Assembly (NCBI GenBank): GCA_019239815.1
Contig: JAFAZL010000654.1
Span: forward strand, 1-12,385
Origin: Acidobacteriota bacterium
Lineage (GTDB): Bacteria; Acidobacteriota; Terriglobia; Acidoferrales; UBA7541
DNA length: 12,385 nt
Direction: 5' to 3'
The position numbers were made by a program, and so were the translations under genes. This document shows, piece by piece, positions 1 to 7,320 of the stretch. Under the pieces are notes generated by a model. That model saw only the letters and a list, made by a program, of their open reading frames with translations, was not told the DNA's origin and ran no database searches. The stretch's first letter is position 1. The number at the start of each line of letters is the position of its first letter.

Positions 1-773
1 AGCAACCGCAATTTCGCGACCTTCTCCGACTCCTTCACCAAAAATACCGAACCGACAATCTCCTCATCCCGCTCCGCAATCCAGCATCGTTCTCGCCTCG
101 CATCTAAGTTCTGAACGAATTTCGCCACAATCTCCGCGACCAGTGCTTCAAATCGCTCGTCGTAGCCATGCTCCTGCCAATACAAAGCTCCTTGCCGATG
201 CACCACCCAACCCAGATCGCCGACTTGCGGCGGCCGCAACACATACCCCGTCGGCTTCGCGCGTTCTGCTTCCACGCCACCGCCGCCCAGCAAATCCTCC
301 ACAGTCTGCATCGCCTCGACAAGCCGCTTCTTTTTTGCCTCCGTCAGCGTCGAGATCATCTTTCCCACTTGCTCGCTCGACCTCGCCTCCAGTGGCGCGA
401 ACGCCTTCCGCCCCAATGCCGTCAACGTCAAAATGCTTTGCCGCCCGTCCGTTGGTGACGCCGTCTTTGCAATCAGCCTTCTCTTTTCGAACGCGCTCAG
501 AATCCGGCTCAAGTACCCTGCGTCCACCGCGAGTGCCGCGGCAATCGCCGCTGCCGTCGATTCCCGCTTGTGTGCCAGCTCATACAGCACCCGCCCCTCA
601 GTCAGCGAAAAATCCGTCCCGAGAAACTCCTCCTGCAGCAACCCAATCCTCCGCGTATAAAACCTGCTGAACCGCCGCATCGCCTCCACATACGGTTCGG
701 CTTCGCCGGCCGCCGCACTCAGGTTCGTCCGCCCGTGTTTGCTTCGTTCCTTCGCAACCATTGCCGTCGGCAT
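1..773 (-). CDS. MarR-GNAT fusion transcriptional regulator/acetyltransferase, 5' part only
   Basis: The frame is open from an ATG at 773 to the left edge of the window, giving 257 complete residues without a stop; the rest of the gene lies outside. Residues about 28-160 form a MarR-type winged helix: a dimerisation helix (AMRRFSRFYTRRIGLLQEEF), a recognition helix region (VDAGYLSRILSAFEKRRLI) and a wing with the typical D-x-R (D109, R111 in SPTDGRQS). From about residue 177 a GNAT acetyltransferase domain begins (GYVLRPPQVGDLGWVV, later CWIAERDEEIVGSVFLV). The acetyl-CoA-binding Q/R-x-x-G-x-G/A loop would come after the window edge. MarR-GNAT fusions are a known family; the effector and the acetylated substrate cannot be read here. 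TGAGG six bases upstream supports the start at 773; an in-frame ATG at 761 is the alternative. The gene is divergent from the sigma factor gene, with an operator-like palindrome between them, so autoregulation is likely. Confidence 0.85.
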   Translation of the reverse strand, partial: MPTAMVAKERSKHGRTNLSAAAGEAEPYVEAMRRFSRFYTRRIGLLQEEFLGTDFSLTEGRVLYELAHKRESTAAAIAAALAVDAGYLSRILSAFEKRRLIAKTASPTDGRQSILTLTALGRKAFAPLEARSSEQVGKMISTLTEAKKKRLVEAMQTVEDLLGGGGVEAERAKPTGYVLRPPQVGDLGWVVHRQGALYWQEHGYDERFEALVAEIVAKFVQNLDARRERCWIAERDEEIVGSVFLVKESEKVAKLRL

Positions 774-814
774 CTCGCACCTCACGCAGAACTAAGCGAT
801 ATCGATGCCATCGT

Positions 815-849
815 CATCAATATAGTTGACGAAGTCAAGTATATTGATG
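815..849. promoter_or_regulatory. Operator-like palindrome upstream of the MarR-GNAT gene
   Basis: Two 16-base arms, catcaatatagttgac and gtcaagtatattgatg, are inverted repeats around a 3-base spacer (gaa). They match at 15 of 16 positions. The core TTGAC-n3-GTCAA and the AT-rich flanks are typical of binding sites for dimeric MarR proteins. The site lies 41 bases upstream of the MarR-GNAT start and within the region that must hold the promoters of both divergent genes. Binding by the MarR-GNAT protein is inferred from position and symmetry. Confidence 0.7.
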
Positions 850-876
850 TGCCTTGCTACCCGAATCGCCGCAGGG

Positions 877-888
877 GCGTCTAGACGC
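877..888. promoter_or_regulatory. 12-bp perfect palindrome in the divergent intergenic region
   Basis: The sequence gcgtctagacgc is its own reverse complement. It lies 27 bases downstream of the large MarR-type palindrome and 120 bases upstream of the chosen sigma factor start. It could be a second protein-binding site, but a single short palindrome in GC-rich DNA can occur by chance. Confidence 0.2.
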
Positions 889-1008
889 TCAAGTGCCGCG
901 AGTGAGCCCTTTTTGCACCATTGTGACCCTTCAATGACAAGCCCCTCGCCCCGCCGCGCCACCATGTCTGTATCGAACGCGATTTCACCCCGCGCCCTAA
1001 GAGACACG

Positions 1009-1668
1009 ATGAAACGACTTCCGAATTCAACGACAACGACGCGCCCGCTCAAGCCGGTCGCCGCACCACTCGATCCCACAATCCTCCGCGCCCAGAGCGG
1101 CGACGCCACTGCCTTCGAAGAGCTTTACCGCCAGAACTCTCGCCGTGTCTACGGCCTCTGCCTCCGTATGGTCAGCGACCCCTTCGAAGCCGAAGACCTC
1201 GCGCAGGAAGCTTTCCTCCAGCTCTTCCGCAAAATTCACACTTTCCGCGGCGAATCCGCCTTCTCGTCCTGGCTTCATCGCCTCACCGCGAACGTCGTCC
1301 TGATGAGCTTCCGCAAAAAGCGTGCCCATCTCACGTCTCTTGACGAAATTTGCAGAACCAATGATGACGACTCAGGACAGAAGCTGGAAATCGGCGGAGC
1401 CGACGTGCGTCTCACAGGCATGTTCGACCGCGTCAATCTTCAAACCGCGATCGACAGCCTTCCGGAAGGTTACAAGCGGATGTTTCTGCTGCACGACCTG
1501 CACGGCTATGAACACAACGAAATCGCCGAAATCCTCGACTGCAGCGTCGGCAACTCAAAATCCCAGGTTCACAAAGCCCGCAAACGGCTGCGCGAAGTCC
1601 TGCGCAAAGTCGAACGCTACAAATCCCGCAATCTCACTCGTCAGCGCCAAGTTGCAGTAGCCGGCTAG
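1009..1668 (+). CDS. ECF-type RNA polymerase sigma factor (sigma-70 family)
   Basis: A 219-residue protein with the two domains of an extracytoplasmic-function sigma factor. Region 2 is at about residues 36-105 (FEELYRQNSRRVY, DLAQEAFLQLFRKI and FRGESAFSSWLHRLTANVVL), which recognises the -10 element and binds core polymerase. Region 4 is at about 142-196, with the helix-turn-helix YEHNEIAEILDCSVGNSKSQVHKARKR split over 167-193. No region 3 lies between them. The frame stays open upstream to a TTG at 826 with further ATGs at 934 and 964, but family similarity begins only at LDPTILRAQSGD. The ATG at 1009 has a weak purine-rich site (aagag) five bases upstream and gives normal family length. 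No anti-sigma gene follows: the next coding sequence is convergent. Control may instead come through the divergent MarR-GNAT protein, or an anti-sigma factor may be encoded elsewhere. The regulon cannot be told from the sequence. Confidence 0.85.
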   Translation: MKRLPNSTTTTRPLKPVAAPLDPTILRAQSGDATAFEELYRQNSRRVYGLCLRMVSDPFEAEDLAQEAFLQLFRKIHTFRGESAFSSWLHRLTANVVLMSFRKKRAHLTSLDEICRTNDDDSGQKLEIGGADVRLTGMFDRVNLQTAIDSLPEGYKRMFLLHDLHGYEHNEIAEILDCSVGNSKSQVHKARKRLREVLRKVERYKSRNLTRQRQVAVAG

Positions 1669-1689
1669 ACCGCTTCGATTCCGTTGTAG

Positions 1690-1709
1690 GGGCGGGGCTT
1701 GCCCCGCCC
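1690..1709. repeat. GC-rich hairpin, REP-like palindrome or terminator stem
   Basis: The sequence gggcggggc-tt-gccccgccc forms a 9-bp perfect stem, best read as an 8-bp stem closed by a cttg loop. It starts 22 bases after the sigma factor stop codon. No run of T follows on either strand, so it is not a classical intrinsic terminator. It resembles the short GC palindromes that occur many times between genes in large bacterial genomes. It may still stabilise 3' ends of the convergent transcripts. Whether it is repeated in the genome cannot be judged here. Confidence 0.5.
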
Positions 1710-1770
1710 GACAGTTGCGGCTTGGCTTAGCCTCTCGCGGAGCCTCAAGCTCAATCAGCGTCCAATGCCA

Positions 1771-1842
1771 TCACGCAAACAACGGCGAAATCGCAATCAA
1801 CACGAGCACCACCAACAAACACACTCGCCGCACCCGCTTCAT
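1771..1842 (-). CDS. Possible 23-residue hydrophobic small protein
   Basis: An ATG at 1842 opens a 23-codon frame ending in TGA at 1771-1773. The peptide has a basic start (MKRVRR) and then an uninterrupted hydrophobic run ending in SPLFA. It is preceded by GGAGAG with five bases to the ATG, a good ribosome binding site. The pattern fits either a single-pass membrane miniprotein or a stand-alone signal-peptide-like leader. It lies 128 bases downstream of the GGDEF/HD-GYP stop on the same strand, so it could be translated from the same transcript. The recognisable features are only the start context and composition; such short frames arise by chance, and it may be non-coding or a decayed gene start. 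Confidence 0.35.
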   Translation of the reverse strand: MKRVRRVCLLVVLVLIAISPLFA

Positions 1843-1970
1843 ATCGACTCTCCAATTTCGCATCTTGAAAAAGCGCAGAACACAGTTTCATCCAGGCACA
1901 AAGCAACTTGCTCACTTCGACGTTTAAAAATCAGGAAGGATAGTTACGATAGCAGCGAGCAACAGAGAAA

Positions 1971-4900
1971 CTAAGAATTCCTCACCAGCGAAGCCACTTC
2001 GATCACCGGATTCGGCAACTGCCGCATCGTCCGAATAAACAAGGCCACAATGTTCCCGTCAAATTGCGCATTCGCGCACCGCTCCAGCTCATTCAACGCA
2101 TCCTCCGCCGCGCGCGCCTTCTTGTAAGTCCGATCGCTCGTAATCGTGTCAAACGCATCCGCTACCGCGATAATTCGGGCTCCCATCGGAATCTGTTCGC
2201 CAGCCAGCGAATCCGGATACCCCGACCCATCAAAATACTCATGATGGTGCAATACCATCTCCCGCACCCGCGCCAATGGCGCCAGCGGATCCAGGATCTT
2301 CGCGCCAAACGTCACGTGCGACTTCATCGTGTCCCATTCATCCGGATTCAGCGGACCATTCTTGTTCAAAATATTTTCCGGAATGGCCACTTTCCCGATG
2401 TCGTGCAGCACGCCGCCGAGCCGGATCTCTTCGATCTCCGCATCATTCATGCCCATCTGCTCGGCAATCAGCGCCGCATAAGCCGACACTTTCTGCGAAT
2501 GCCCTTGCGTGTAGTGATCCTTCGCATCGATCGCAAACGCCAGCGAAGTCACTGTGTCCAGCACCGCTTGTGGCAACGCCTGCTGGGAATGTTGCGGCTG
2601 AGTCGGATCCATCGCATGTTCCGTCGTCGCCAGCGATTCCGTAAACTGCTTCAACCGCGAATAAATCTCCTCAAACGCCTCCGGCCCCGTTGAGAACAGC
2701 CGCTTCAGCGTCACGCCCAGATATGCTTCCAGTACGTCGCGCTTCCACTTCTTCGCCTCGTTCGGATCGAAATGATCCGCCGTCGAAACCGCATTGCCGC
2801 CCTGATGCTTCGACAAATACATCGAAGCATCCGCCACCTGGATCAATTCCTGCGGCGTCGATCCATGCAGCGGATAGCATGCGATGCCGAAGCTCGCGCT
2901 CACATTTTTGTCCCGCAACAGCGGATCGGCCGATACCCATCCGCGCAGCTTCTGCGCTAGTTGCCGCGCGTGCTCCATATTCGTTTCCGGCATCAGCATC
3001 ACGAACTCGTCGCCGCCATACCGCGCCACGACATCCGAGCGTCGGCAATTCGCTTCCAAGATATGTCCAACGCGTTGCAGCACCAGGTCGCCTTCCAAGT
3101 GACCGTAAAAATCGTTCACAAATTTGAACCGATCCAGATCCATCAGCACCAGCGCAAACGCCCGCCCCGCGCGCGTCGACCGCTTCCACTCCGCCGATAG
3201 TGACTCCATAAAGAATCTGTGCGTCTTCACGCCCGTCAAACCATCTGTAATCGCTTGCTCCTGTGCCTTCTGGAACGACAGCGCATTGTGATACGCGCCC
3301 GCGATCAAATCCGCCAGCGTCCGCAGCAGCAAAACCTCTTCTTCCGTAAAATCCGTCTGCTTCGATGATTCGACATACAGCACGCCGTGCAATTGCTCCG
3401 CATAGAAAATCGGCAAAGCAATCGCCGCGGTCGAATCTTCCAATATCGGCCGCAGTCCCGGATCGTTCGTCCCCGACGCCGATGTGAACGCCGCCATGTG
3501 CCCCGTGCGCGCCACTTGCCCGGCCAATCCCACCCCCAGCGCCACACGATGACCCACTACGCCGCGTCGTGCGCCGCCTTCCGCCTGGATCACCAGCTCG
3601 CGCGTCGAATAATCCAGCACGCCGATTCCGATGTGATCGTGCGTCAATCCCTCTTCGAGCTGCTCCGTAATTTTCGCCAGCATTTCGTCTGGGTTCAGCG
3701 TCGCAATCGCATTCCGCGAGATCGTGTTCAGCAGCGACAAATGCCGCGCTTTCGTCCGCTCCTCGTTGAATAGCCGCGCGTTCTCGATTGCGATGCTCGC
3801 CTCGCTCGCCAACACGCGCATTAGCTCGAGATGTCCTTCGTCAAACACATGATCGTGATCCGAGAAGACTCCCATCGCACCGATCGCGTGATCGTACGCC
3901 ACCAACGGCACCACGCAAATGCACCCCTGCGTGCGAATCGGCACGACCCCAAACTTCTTCGCCTCCTCCAGAAAATTCTCGCGAATCAAAACTGGCTGCC
4001 TCGTTCGAATCACATACTCGTTCAAATGATTTCCCGCGGGCCGCGTCCGTTTCGGCATCCGCATCCCGTCGATCATTTCCAGATCGAACAAAATTTCCTC
4101 GTTCAGCGGATCGAGCTCGACGATATAAAAATTCTCCACTGCGAACAGTCGCCGCAGCTCTTCCCAAATCTTGTTCAGCAAATCTTCTTTGTTCAGCGTT
4201 GAGCTCAGCGCGCGGCCGATCTCGTTCAGCACGTGCAATTCTTCCGATCGACGCGAAGTCTGCTGCACGAGATAGCTGTTCTCGACCGCCATCCCGATCT
4301 GATGGCCCAGCCCCAGCAGCAGCCGTAACTCCGCCGGCGTAAAGCGCCGATTGTCCGGCGTCCCCAGCAGCAGCACGCCAAACGCCTGCTCCTTCGCCTG
4401 TAAACTGATCACAACGACGCTGCGCAGTCCCTGCGCCAATCCCAATTGCCGGAATCGCCGGATCGACTCATCCTTCTCTAGCGCCGCCAGCGACGCATCC
4501 CGCAAATCGCGAAATCCCAGCAACCCGCCCATGCGCGACACGAGCCCAACCAGGTAATCGTCGAGTCCTTCTTCCTGCGCCACCCGGCAAAAATCATCAT
4601 TCAATCCCGCCGCCACCACCGATGTCGGTCCCTGCGGATCGCCGTGGTGCAAAAACAGCGCTCCCGCCGGCAATCGCACCACGCCCAGCACGCGATCCAG
4701 CGCCTGCGACAACATCCGCTGGATCTCTCCGCCCACAAAACTCGACGTCGCCAGGTTCAGATTCGACAACGCCAGCATGTTCCGTTCAACTCGGCGCTTT
4801 TCTTCTTCGTACGTCGCCATCACCATTAGCGTCGCCACGAACGCCGATGGCACCGCTGCCAGCGCTTTCAGCCCCGTTTCCTCGGCGCCGGCCGTTCCGT

Positions 4901-5405
4901 CCCTCAACACCAGAAAAATCGTCAGCCGCAACGCGGCCCACGCGAAAAACGAAATCGCCAGCATCCGGTCCGCCAGCGTTTCCTGCCTTCGGCTTTCGAT
5001 CCAGAAAATCGTCCCCACCGTCAGGAACAAGCAGATCGACGGAATCACCACCGGCACGACCGTGAACCAGCCCAGTGCGTTCGCCGCAGCCCACACCCCC
5101 AGCACCACAGCCGCGACTCCAGCCGCTGATTTCCACGCTTTTCGTTGCGAATAGAATTGCGCACCGAGCACGAAGCTCAGCCCCGCCAGAGCATACAGCC
5201 AGCGGTTTAGCGCGATCTCCAGAGCTCCGCCGGGCAGCCACGGTGCCAGCGCTGGGCTCAAATAATGCAGCGCAAAAAAACTCCAGCCTGCCGTCCATAG
5301 CAACAGATACGTCTGCCGCTTCAACGTATATACGTACGCGAAAAAGCCCGCAGCGACCGCCGCTGCAGCCAACAACGTAATCGCGATGTAGCTATCGTGA
5401 ATCAA
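1971..5405 (-). CDS. Membrane-anchored GAF-GGDEF-HD-GYP protein (bifunctional c-di-GMP synthase/phosphodiesterase)
   Basis: An 1144-residue signalling protein. Residues 1-200 contain about six or seven hydrophobic segments (first at 6-27), a membrane sensor module. Three GAF-like domains follow at about 212-378, 395-545 and 560-708, joined by helical linkers (ENSYLVQQTSRRSEELHVL, ENARLFNEERTKA). The GGDEF domain (about 715-875) is intact: DGLTG, metal-binding D756, substrate residues N764 and D773, the GGDEF motif at 797-801, and an inhibitory I-site R788-x-x-D791 five residues before it. The HD-GYP domain (about 945-1130) is also intact: HDIGK at 1001-1005, HHEYFDG-SGYP at 1054-1064, and DTITSDRTY. 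So both synthesis (two GTP to c-di-GMP) and hydrolysis look possible in one polypeptide; which dominates is unknown. D773 rather than Ser argues against a cGAMP-making Hypr enzyme. The start is TTG at 5405: an in-frame TGA directly precedes it, no in-frame ATG occurs before residue 147, and ggcgga lies five bases upstream. No neighbour suggests the input signal. Confidence 0.93.
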   Translation of the reverse strand: MIHDSYIAITLLAAAAVAAGFFAYVYTLKRQTYLLLWTAGWSFFALHYLSPALAPWLPGGALEIALNRWLYALAGLSFVLGAQFYSQRKAWKSAAGVAAVVLGVWAAANALGWFTVVPVVIPSICLFLTVGTIFWIESRRQETLADRMLAISFFAWAALRLTIFLVLRDGTAGAEETGLKALAAVPSAFVATLMVMATYEEEKRRVERNMLALSNLNLATSSFVGGEIQRMLSQALDRVLGVVRLPAGALFLHHGDPQGPTSVVAAGLNDDFCRVAQEEGLDDYLVGLVSRMGGLLGFRDLRDASLAALEKDESIRRFRQLGLAQGLRSVVVISLQAKEQAFGVLLLGTPDNRRFTPAELRLLLGLGHQIGMAVENSYLVQQTSRRSEELHVLNEIGRALSSTLNKEDLLNKIWEELRRLFAVENFYIVELDPLNEEILFDLEMIDGMRMPKRTRPAGNHLNEYVIRTRQPVLIRENFLEEAKKFGVVPIRTQGCICVVPLVAYDHAIGAMGVFSDHDHVFDEGHLELMRVLASEASIAIENARLFNEERTKARHLSLLNTISRNAIATLNPDEMLAKITEQLEEGLTHDHIGIGVLDYSTRELVIQAEGGARRGVVGHRVALGVGLAGQVARTGHMAAFTSASGTNDPGLRPILEDSTAAIALPIFYAEQLHGVLYVESSKQTDFTEEEVLLLRTLADLIAGAYHNALSFQKAQEQAITDGLTGVKTHRFFMESLSAEWKRSTRAGRAFALVLMDLDRFKFVNDFYGHLEGDLVLQRVGHILEANCRRSDVVARYGGDEFVMLMPETNMEHARQLAQKLRGWVSADPLLRDKNVSASFGIACYPLHGSTPQELIQVADASMYLSKHQGGNAVSTADHFDPNEAKKWKRDVLEAYLGVTLKRLFSTGPEAFEEIYSRLKQFTESLATTEHAMDPTQPQHSQQALPQAVLDTVTSLAFAIDAKDHYTQGHSQKVSAYAALIAEQMGMNDAEIEEIRLGGVLHDIGKVAIPENILNKNGPLNPDEWDTMKSHVTFGAKILDPLAPLARVREMVLHHHEYFDGSGYPDSLAGEQIPMGARIIAVADAFDTITSDRTYKKARAAEDALNELERCANAQFDGNIVALFIRTMRQLPNPVIEVASLVRNS

Positions 5406-5556
5406 TCAGATCCGCCAAAATTCCGTCATCGCCCGACCCAAACTCTGTTTCATGCACCGAACACCGTCCCGGCGCGCAGAAATTCTCCGGGCCGCAACTC
5501 TCCCTCGGTTTTCTGTGCTTTCCCACCCGAGGACGAGCAGACTTCGGCACACAAAA

Positions 5557-5650
5557 CAAAGTACTTGCGACTAAGTATGGCGCACGTGTACGACACCCAA
5601 CAAAGTACGTCAGTACTGGTTGCTAAAAAGTCAGCATCGCCTCTCAGTAC
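5557..5650. promoter_or_regulatory. Cluster of AGTAC/GTACT motifs, possible operator array
   Basis: Five GTAC cores begin at 5561, 5588, 5605, 5613 and 5647. Two are in the shared string caaagtac (5557-5564 and 5601-5608). The second of these forms a perfect short inverted repeat agtac-gtca-gtact at 5604-5617. The first has tactt-gcgact-aagta at 5562-5577. The spacing and repetition look like a regulator-binding region for one or both divergent genes. No cognate regulator is encoded in the window, and the sites could also belong to the GGDEF/HD-GYP promoter alone. Confidence 0.4.
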
Positions 5651-5674
5651 TCCTTAGCGCCCCGTAATTGGGTG

Positions 5675-5702
5675 CCGCACCCTCAGTTTTCAGAGGGTGC
5701 GG
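5675..5702. repeat. Palindromic element, REP-like or terminator hairpin
   Basis: The arms ccgcaccctc and gagggtgcgg are perfect 10-base inverted repeats around an 8-base loop (agttttca). Only a short T run (gggttt) follows on the plus strand, and nothing upstream on that strand is an obvious gene needing termination. The element is best read as an intergenic REP-like palindrome, with termination or transcript insulation as an alternative. Confidence 0.5.
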
Positions 5703-5778
5703 GTTTAGACGGAAAACTGCCCATTGCATTGCGATGACTTTAATTGCTCCCCAAGCAAATTCTCTGCGGTTCGCAAAA

Positions 5779-5808
5779 TTGCGCCACCCCTCTCGCATCC
5801 GCTAAACT
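5779..5808 (+). promoter_or_regulatory. gltX: Putative gltX promoter
   Basis: A -35-like ttgcgc at 5779-5784 and a -10-like taaact at 5803-5808 are separated by 18 bases. The predicted start of transcription is about 20 bases before the gltX ATG, so the leader is short. The hexamers match the sigma70 consensus only partly, so this is a suggestion. Confidence 0.35.
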
Positions 5809-5834
5809 ATCCAATTCAGTCTCACCCAAAACTC

Positions 5835-7280
5835 ATGACGAACACCCCCATCCGCGTCCGTTTCGCCCCATCCCCCACCGGCTACCTCCACGTCGGTGGA
5901 GCGCGAACCGCCCTCTTCAACTGGCTCTACGCCCGCCAGCAGGGCGGCATCATGGTCCTCCGCGTCGAAGACACTGACGCCGAGCGCAACAAGCCCGAAC
6001 TCGTCCAGGGCATCATCGACGGTCTGCAGTGGCTCGGTCTCGATTGGGATGAGGGTCCCTTCTACCAGTCCCAGCGCCTTGCCCTCTACAAGGACGCCGC
6101 CCAGAAATGCCTTGCCAACGGCAGCGCCTTCCTCTGCTATTGCGCCGCCGAGAAGTACGCCGGGGGAGATCACGCCGCCGACGGCGCCACCGGCACCGAA
6201 AAAGTCCGCCGCATCGTCCGCTGCTCTTGCCGCGACGGCAAACCCTCGAATCCCGGTGCAAAGCCGGCTATCCGCTTCCGCGTCCCCGCCGGCAAGACCG
6301 TCTTCACCGACGCCGTCTTCGGCGAGCGCGAGTTCGACAACGACGAGATCGAGGACTTCGTCCTCCTCCGCTCCGGCAAAGACGGCGAAGAGTGGGGCAT
6401 GCCTACCTACCAGATGAGTGTCGTGGTCGACGACATCGACATGCGCATCACGCATATCATCCGCGGCGCCGACCATCTCTCCAACACGCCCAAACAGGTC
6501 CTGCTTTATCGCGCCATGAAGGCCGAGCCGCCGATCTTTGCGCACCTGCCGCTGATCCTCGGCGCCGACAAGTCGCGGCTTTCCAAGCGCCATGGCGCCA
6601 CCGACGTGAACATGTATCGTGCCGAGGGCTTTCTGCCGGAGGCATTCCGAAATTTCCTCGCGCTTCTAGGCTGGGCCCCCGGCGGCGACGAAGAGTTCCT
6701 GCGCACCAAGGAGCTGATCGAAAAGTTCAGCCTGAGCGGCGTCAGCCGCACCAACGGCGTCTTCGACCGCCCGAAACTCGAGTGGTTCAACACCCAGTAC
6801 ATGCAGAAATTGCCGATCGAGGATTTGCTGCCGTTCGTCGAGGCCGAACTCAAGCGTAGCGGTTTGTGGAGAGATGAGTGGGCATCAGGAGCAGGTCACG
6901 AGTGGTTTTCGAAAACGGTCGACCTGCTGCGCCCCCGCGTCCGTTTTCTGCCCGATTTCTCAAGCTGGTCGCGCGCCTTCTTCAGCGACAACTTCACCAT
7001 CGAGGAAGCCGGTAAAGCCAAATTCTGGAAAGACCCCAAAGTCCCCGAGCTGATGCGCAATCTAGCTGACGCTTTGGAAAAACTCACCGAATGGAATCAC
7101 GACGCCTGCGACCACGCCTCCCGCGCCGTGGCCGAGTCCGCCGGCGTAAAAGCCGGGCTCCTCATTAACGCCACCCGCGTAGCCATCGTAGGCCAATCCG
7201 TGGCCCCGCCTCTCTTCGACACCATGGTAGTCCTAGGCCAAGACAGGGTAGTCCGCCGCCTCCGCGCCGCCTTCCCCTAA
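5835..7280 (+). CDS. gltX: Glutamyl-tRNA synthetase
   Basis: A 481-residue class I aminoacyl-tRNA synthetase that charges tRNA-Glu with glutamate in the cytoplasm, using ATP. The N-terminal strand RVRFAPSPTGYLHVGGARTAL carries the HIGH-type signature (HVGG at 19-22). The KMSKS-type loop is RLSKR at 248-252 within SRLSKRHGA. LRVEDTDAERN and LGLDWDEGP are family hallmarks. Two CxC pairs (C101/C103 and C130/C132) fit the zinc site found in some GluRS enzymes. The C-terminal anticodon-binding part is complete, ending LGQDRVVRRLRAAFP, and length is normal. The frame is open further upstream to 5724, but family sequence starts at MTNTPIRVRFAPSPTG, so the ATG at 5835 is chosen. No clear Shine-Dalgarno site precedes it. 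It appears monocistronic. Whether the enzyme also charges tRNA-Gln (non-discriminating type) cannot be settled from sequence alone. Confidence 0.96.
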   Translation: MTNTPIRVRFAPSPTGYLHVGGARTALFNWLYARQQGGIMVLRVEDTDAERNKPELVQGIIDGLQWLGLDWDEGPFYQSQRLALYKDAAQKCLANGSAFLCYCAAEKYAGGDHAADGATGTEKVRRIVRCSCRDGKPSNPGAKPAIRFRVPAGKTVFTDAVFGEREFDNDEIEDFVLLRSGKDGEEWGMPTYQMSVVVDDIDMRITHIIRGADHLSNTPKQVLLYRAMKAEPPIFAHLPLILGADKSRLSKRHGATDVNMYRAEGFLPEAFRNFLALLGWAPGGDEEFLRTKELIEKFSLSGVSRTNGVFDRPKLEWFNTQYMQKLPIEDLLPFVEAELKRSGLWRDEWASGAGHEWFSKTVDLLRPRVRFLPDFSSWSRAFFSDNFTIEEAGKAKFWKDPKVPELMRNLADALEKLTEWNHDACDHASRAVAESAGVKAGLLINATRVAIVGQSVAPPLFDTMVVLGQDRVVRRLRAAFP

Positions 7281-7320
7281 ACTTCCATCCGCTAAATCTG
7301 GAAACCGTTCTCAAAAATGC

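Larger units (their letters stand above)
1669..1970. other. Gap between convergent genes
   Basis: This 302-base gap separates the 3' ends of the sigma factor gene and the GGDEF/HD-GYP gene. It holds a strong GC hairpin just after the sigma gene and one plausible tiny minus-strand ORF, both listed separately. I see no oligo-T terminator for either flanking gene and no RNA gene. Confidence 0.6.
5406..5834. other. Long intergenic region between divergent GGDEF/HD-GYP gene and gltX
   Basis: This 429-base region separates two divergently transcribed genes. From 5406 to about 5555 I see nothing distinctive. From 5557 to 5650 there is a cluster of GTAC motifs; at 5675-5702 a strong hairpin; and at 5779-5808 a plausible gltX promoter. 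The gltX frame stays open upstream of its chosen start back to 5724, but that extension has no family similarity. Confidence 0.6.

Noticed and set aside
143..670. Plus-strand open frames over the MarR-GNAT region
   Set aside because: They encode Ser/Pro/Arg-rich low-complexity protein, typical of the antisense of a GC-rich gene. The minus strand gives a clear MarR-GNAT protein.
826..1008. N-terminal extension of the sigma factor frame back to TTG 826
   Set aside because: The extension has no sigma-factor similarity, begins inside the MarR-type palindrome and lacks a ribosome binding site. The ATG at 1009 gives the usual family length.
1971..5405. cGAMP-synthesising (Hypr) GGDEF enzyme
   Set aside because: The base-recognising position keeps Asp (D773) instead of the Ser typical of Hypr enzymes, so ordinary c-di-GMP chemistry is more likely.
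5724..5834. N-terminal extension of gltX
   Set aside because: The 37 extra residues do not resemble GluRS and would place the start upstream of the probable promoter. Family similarity begins right at the ATG at 5835.
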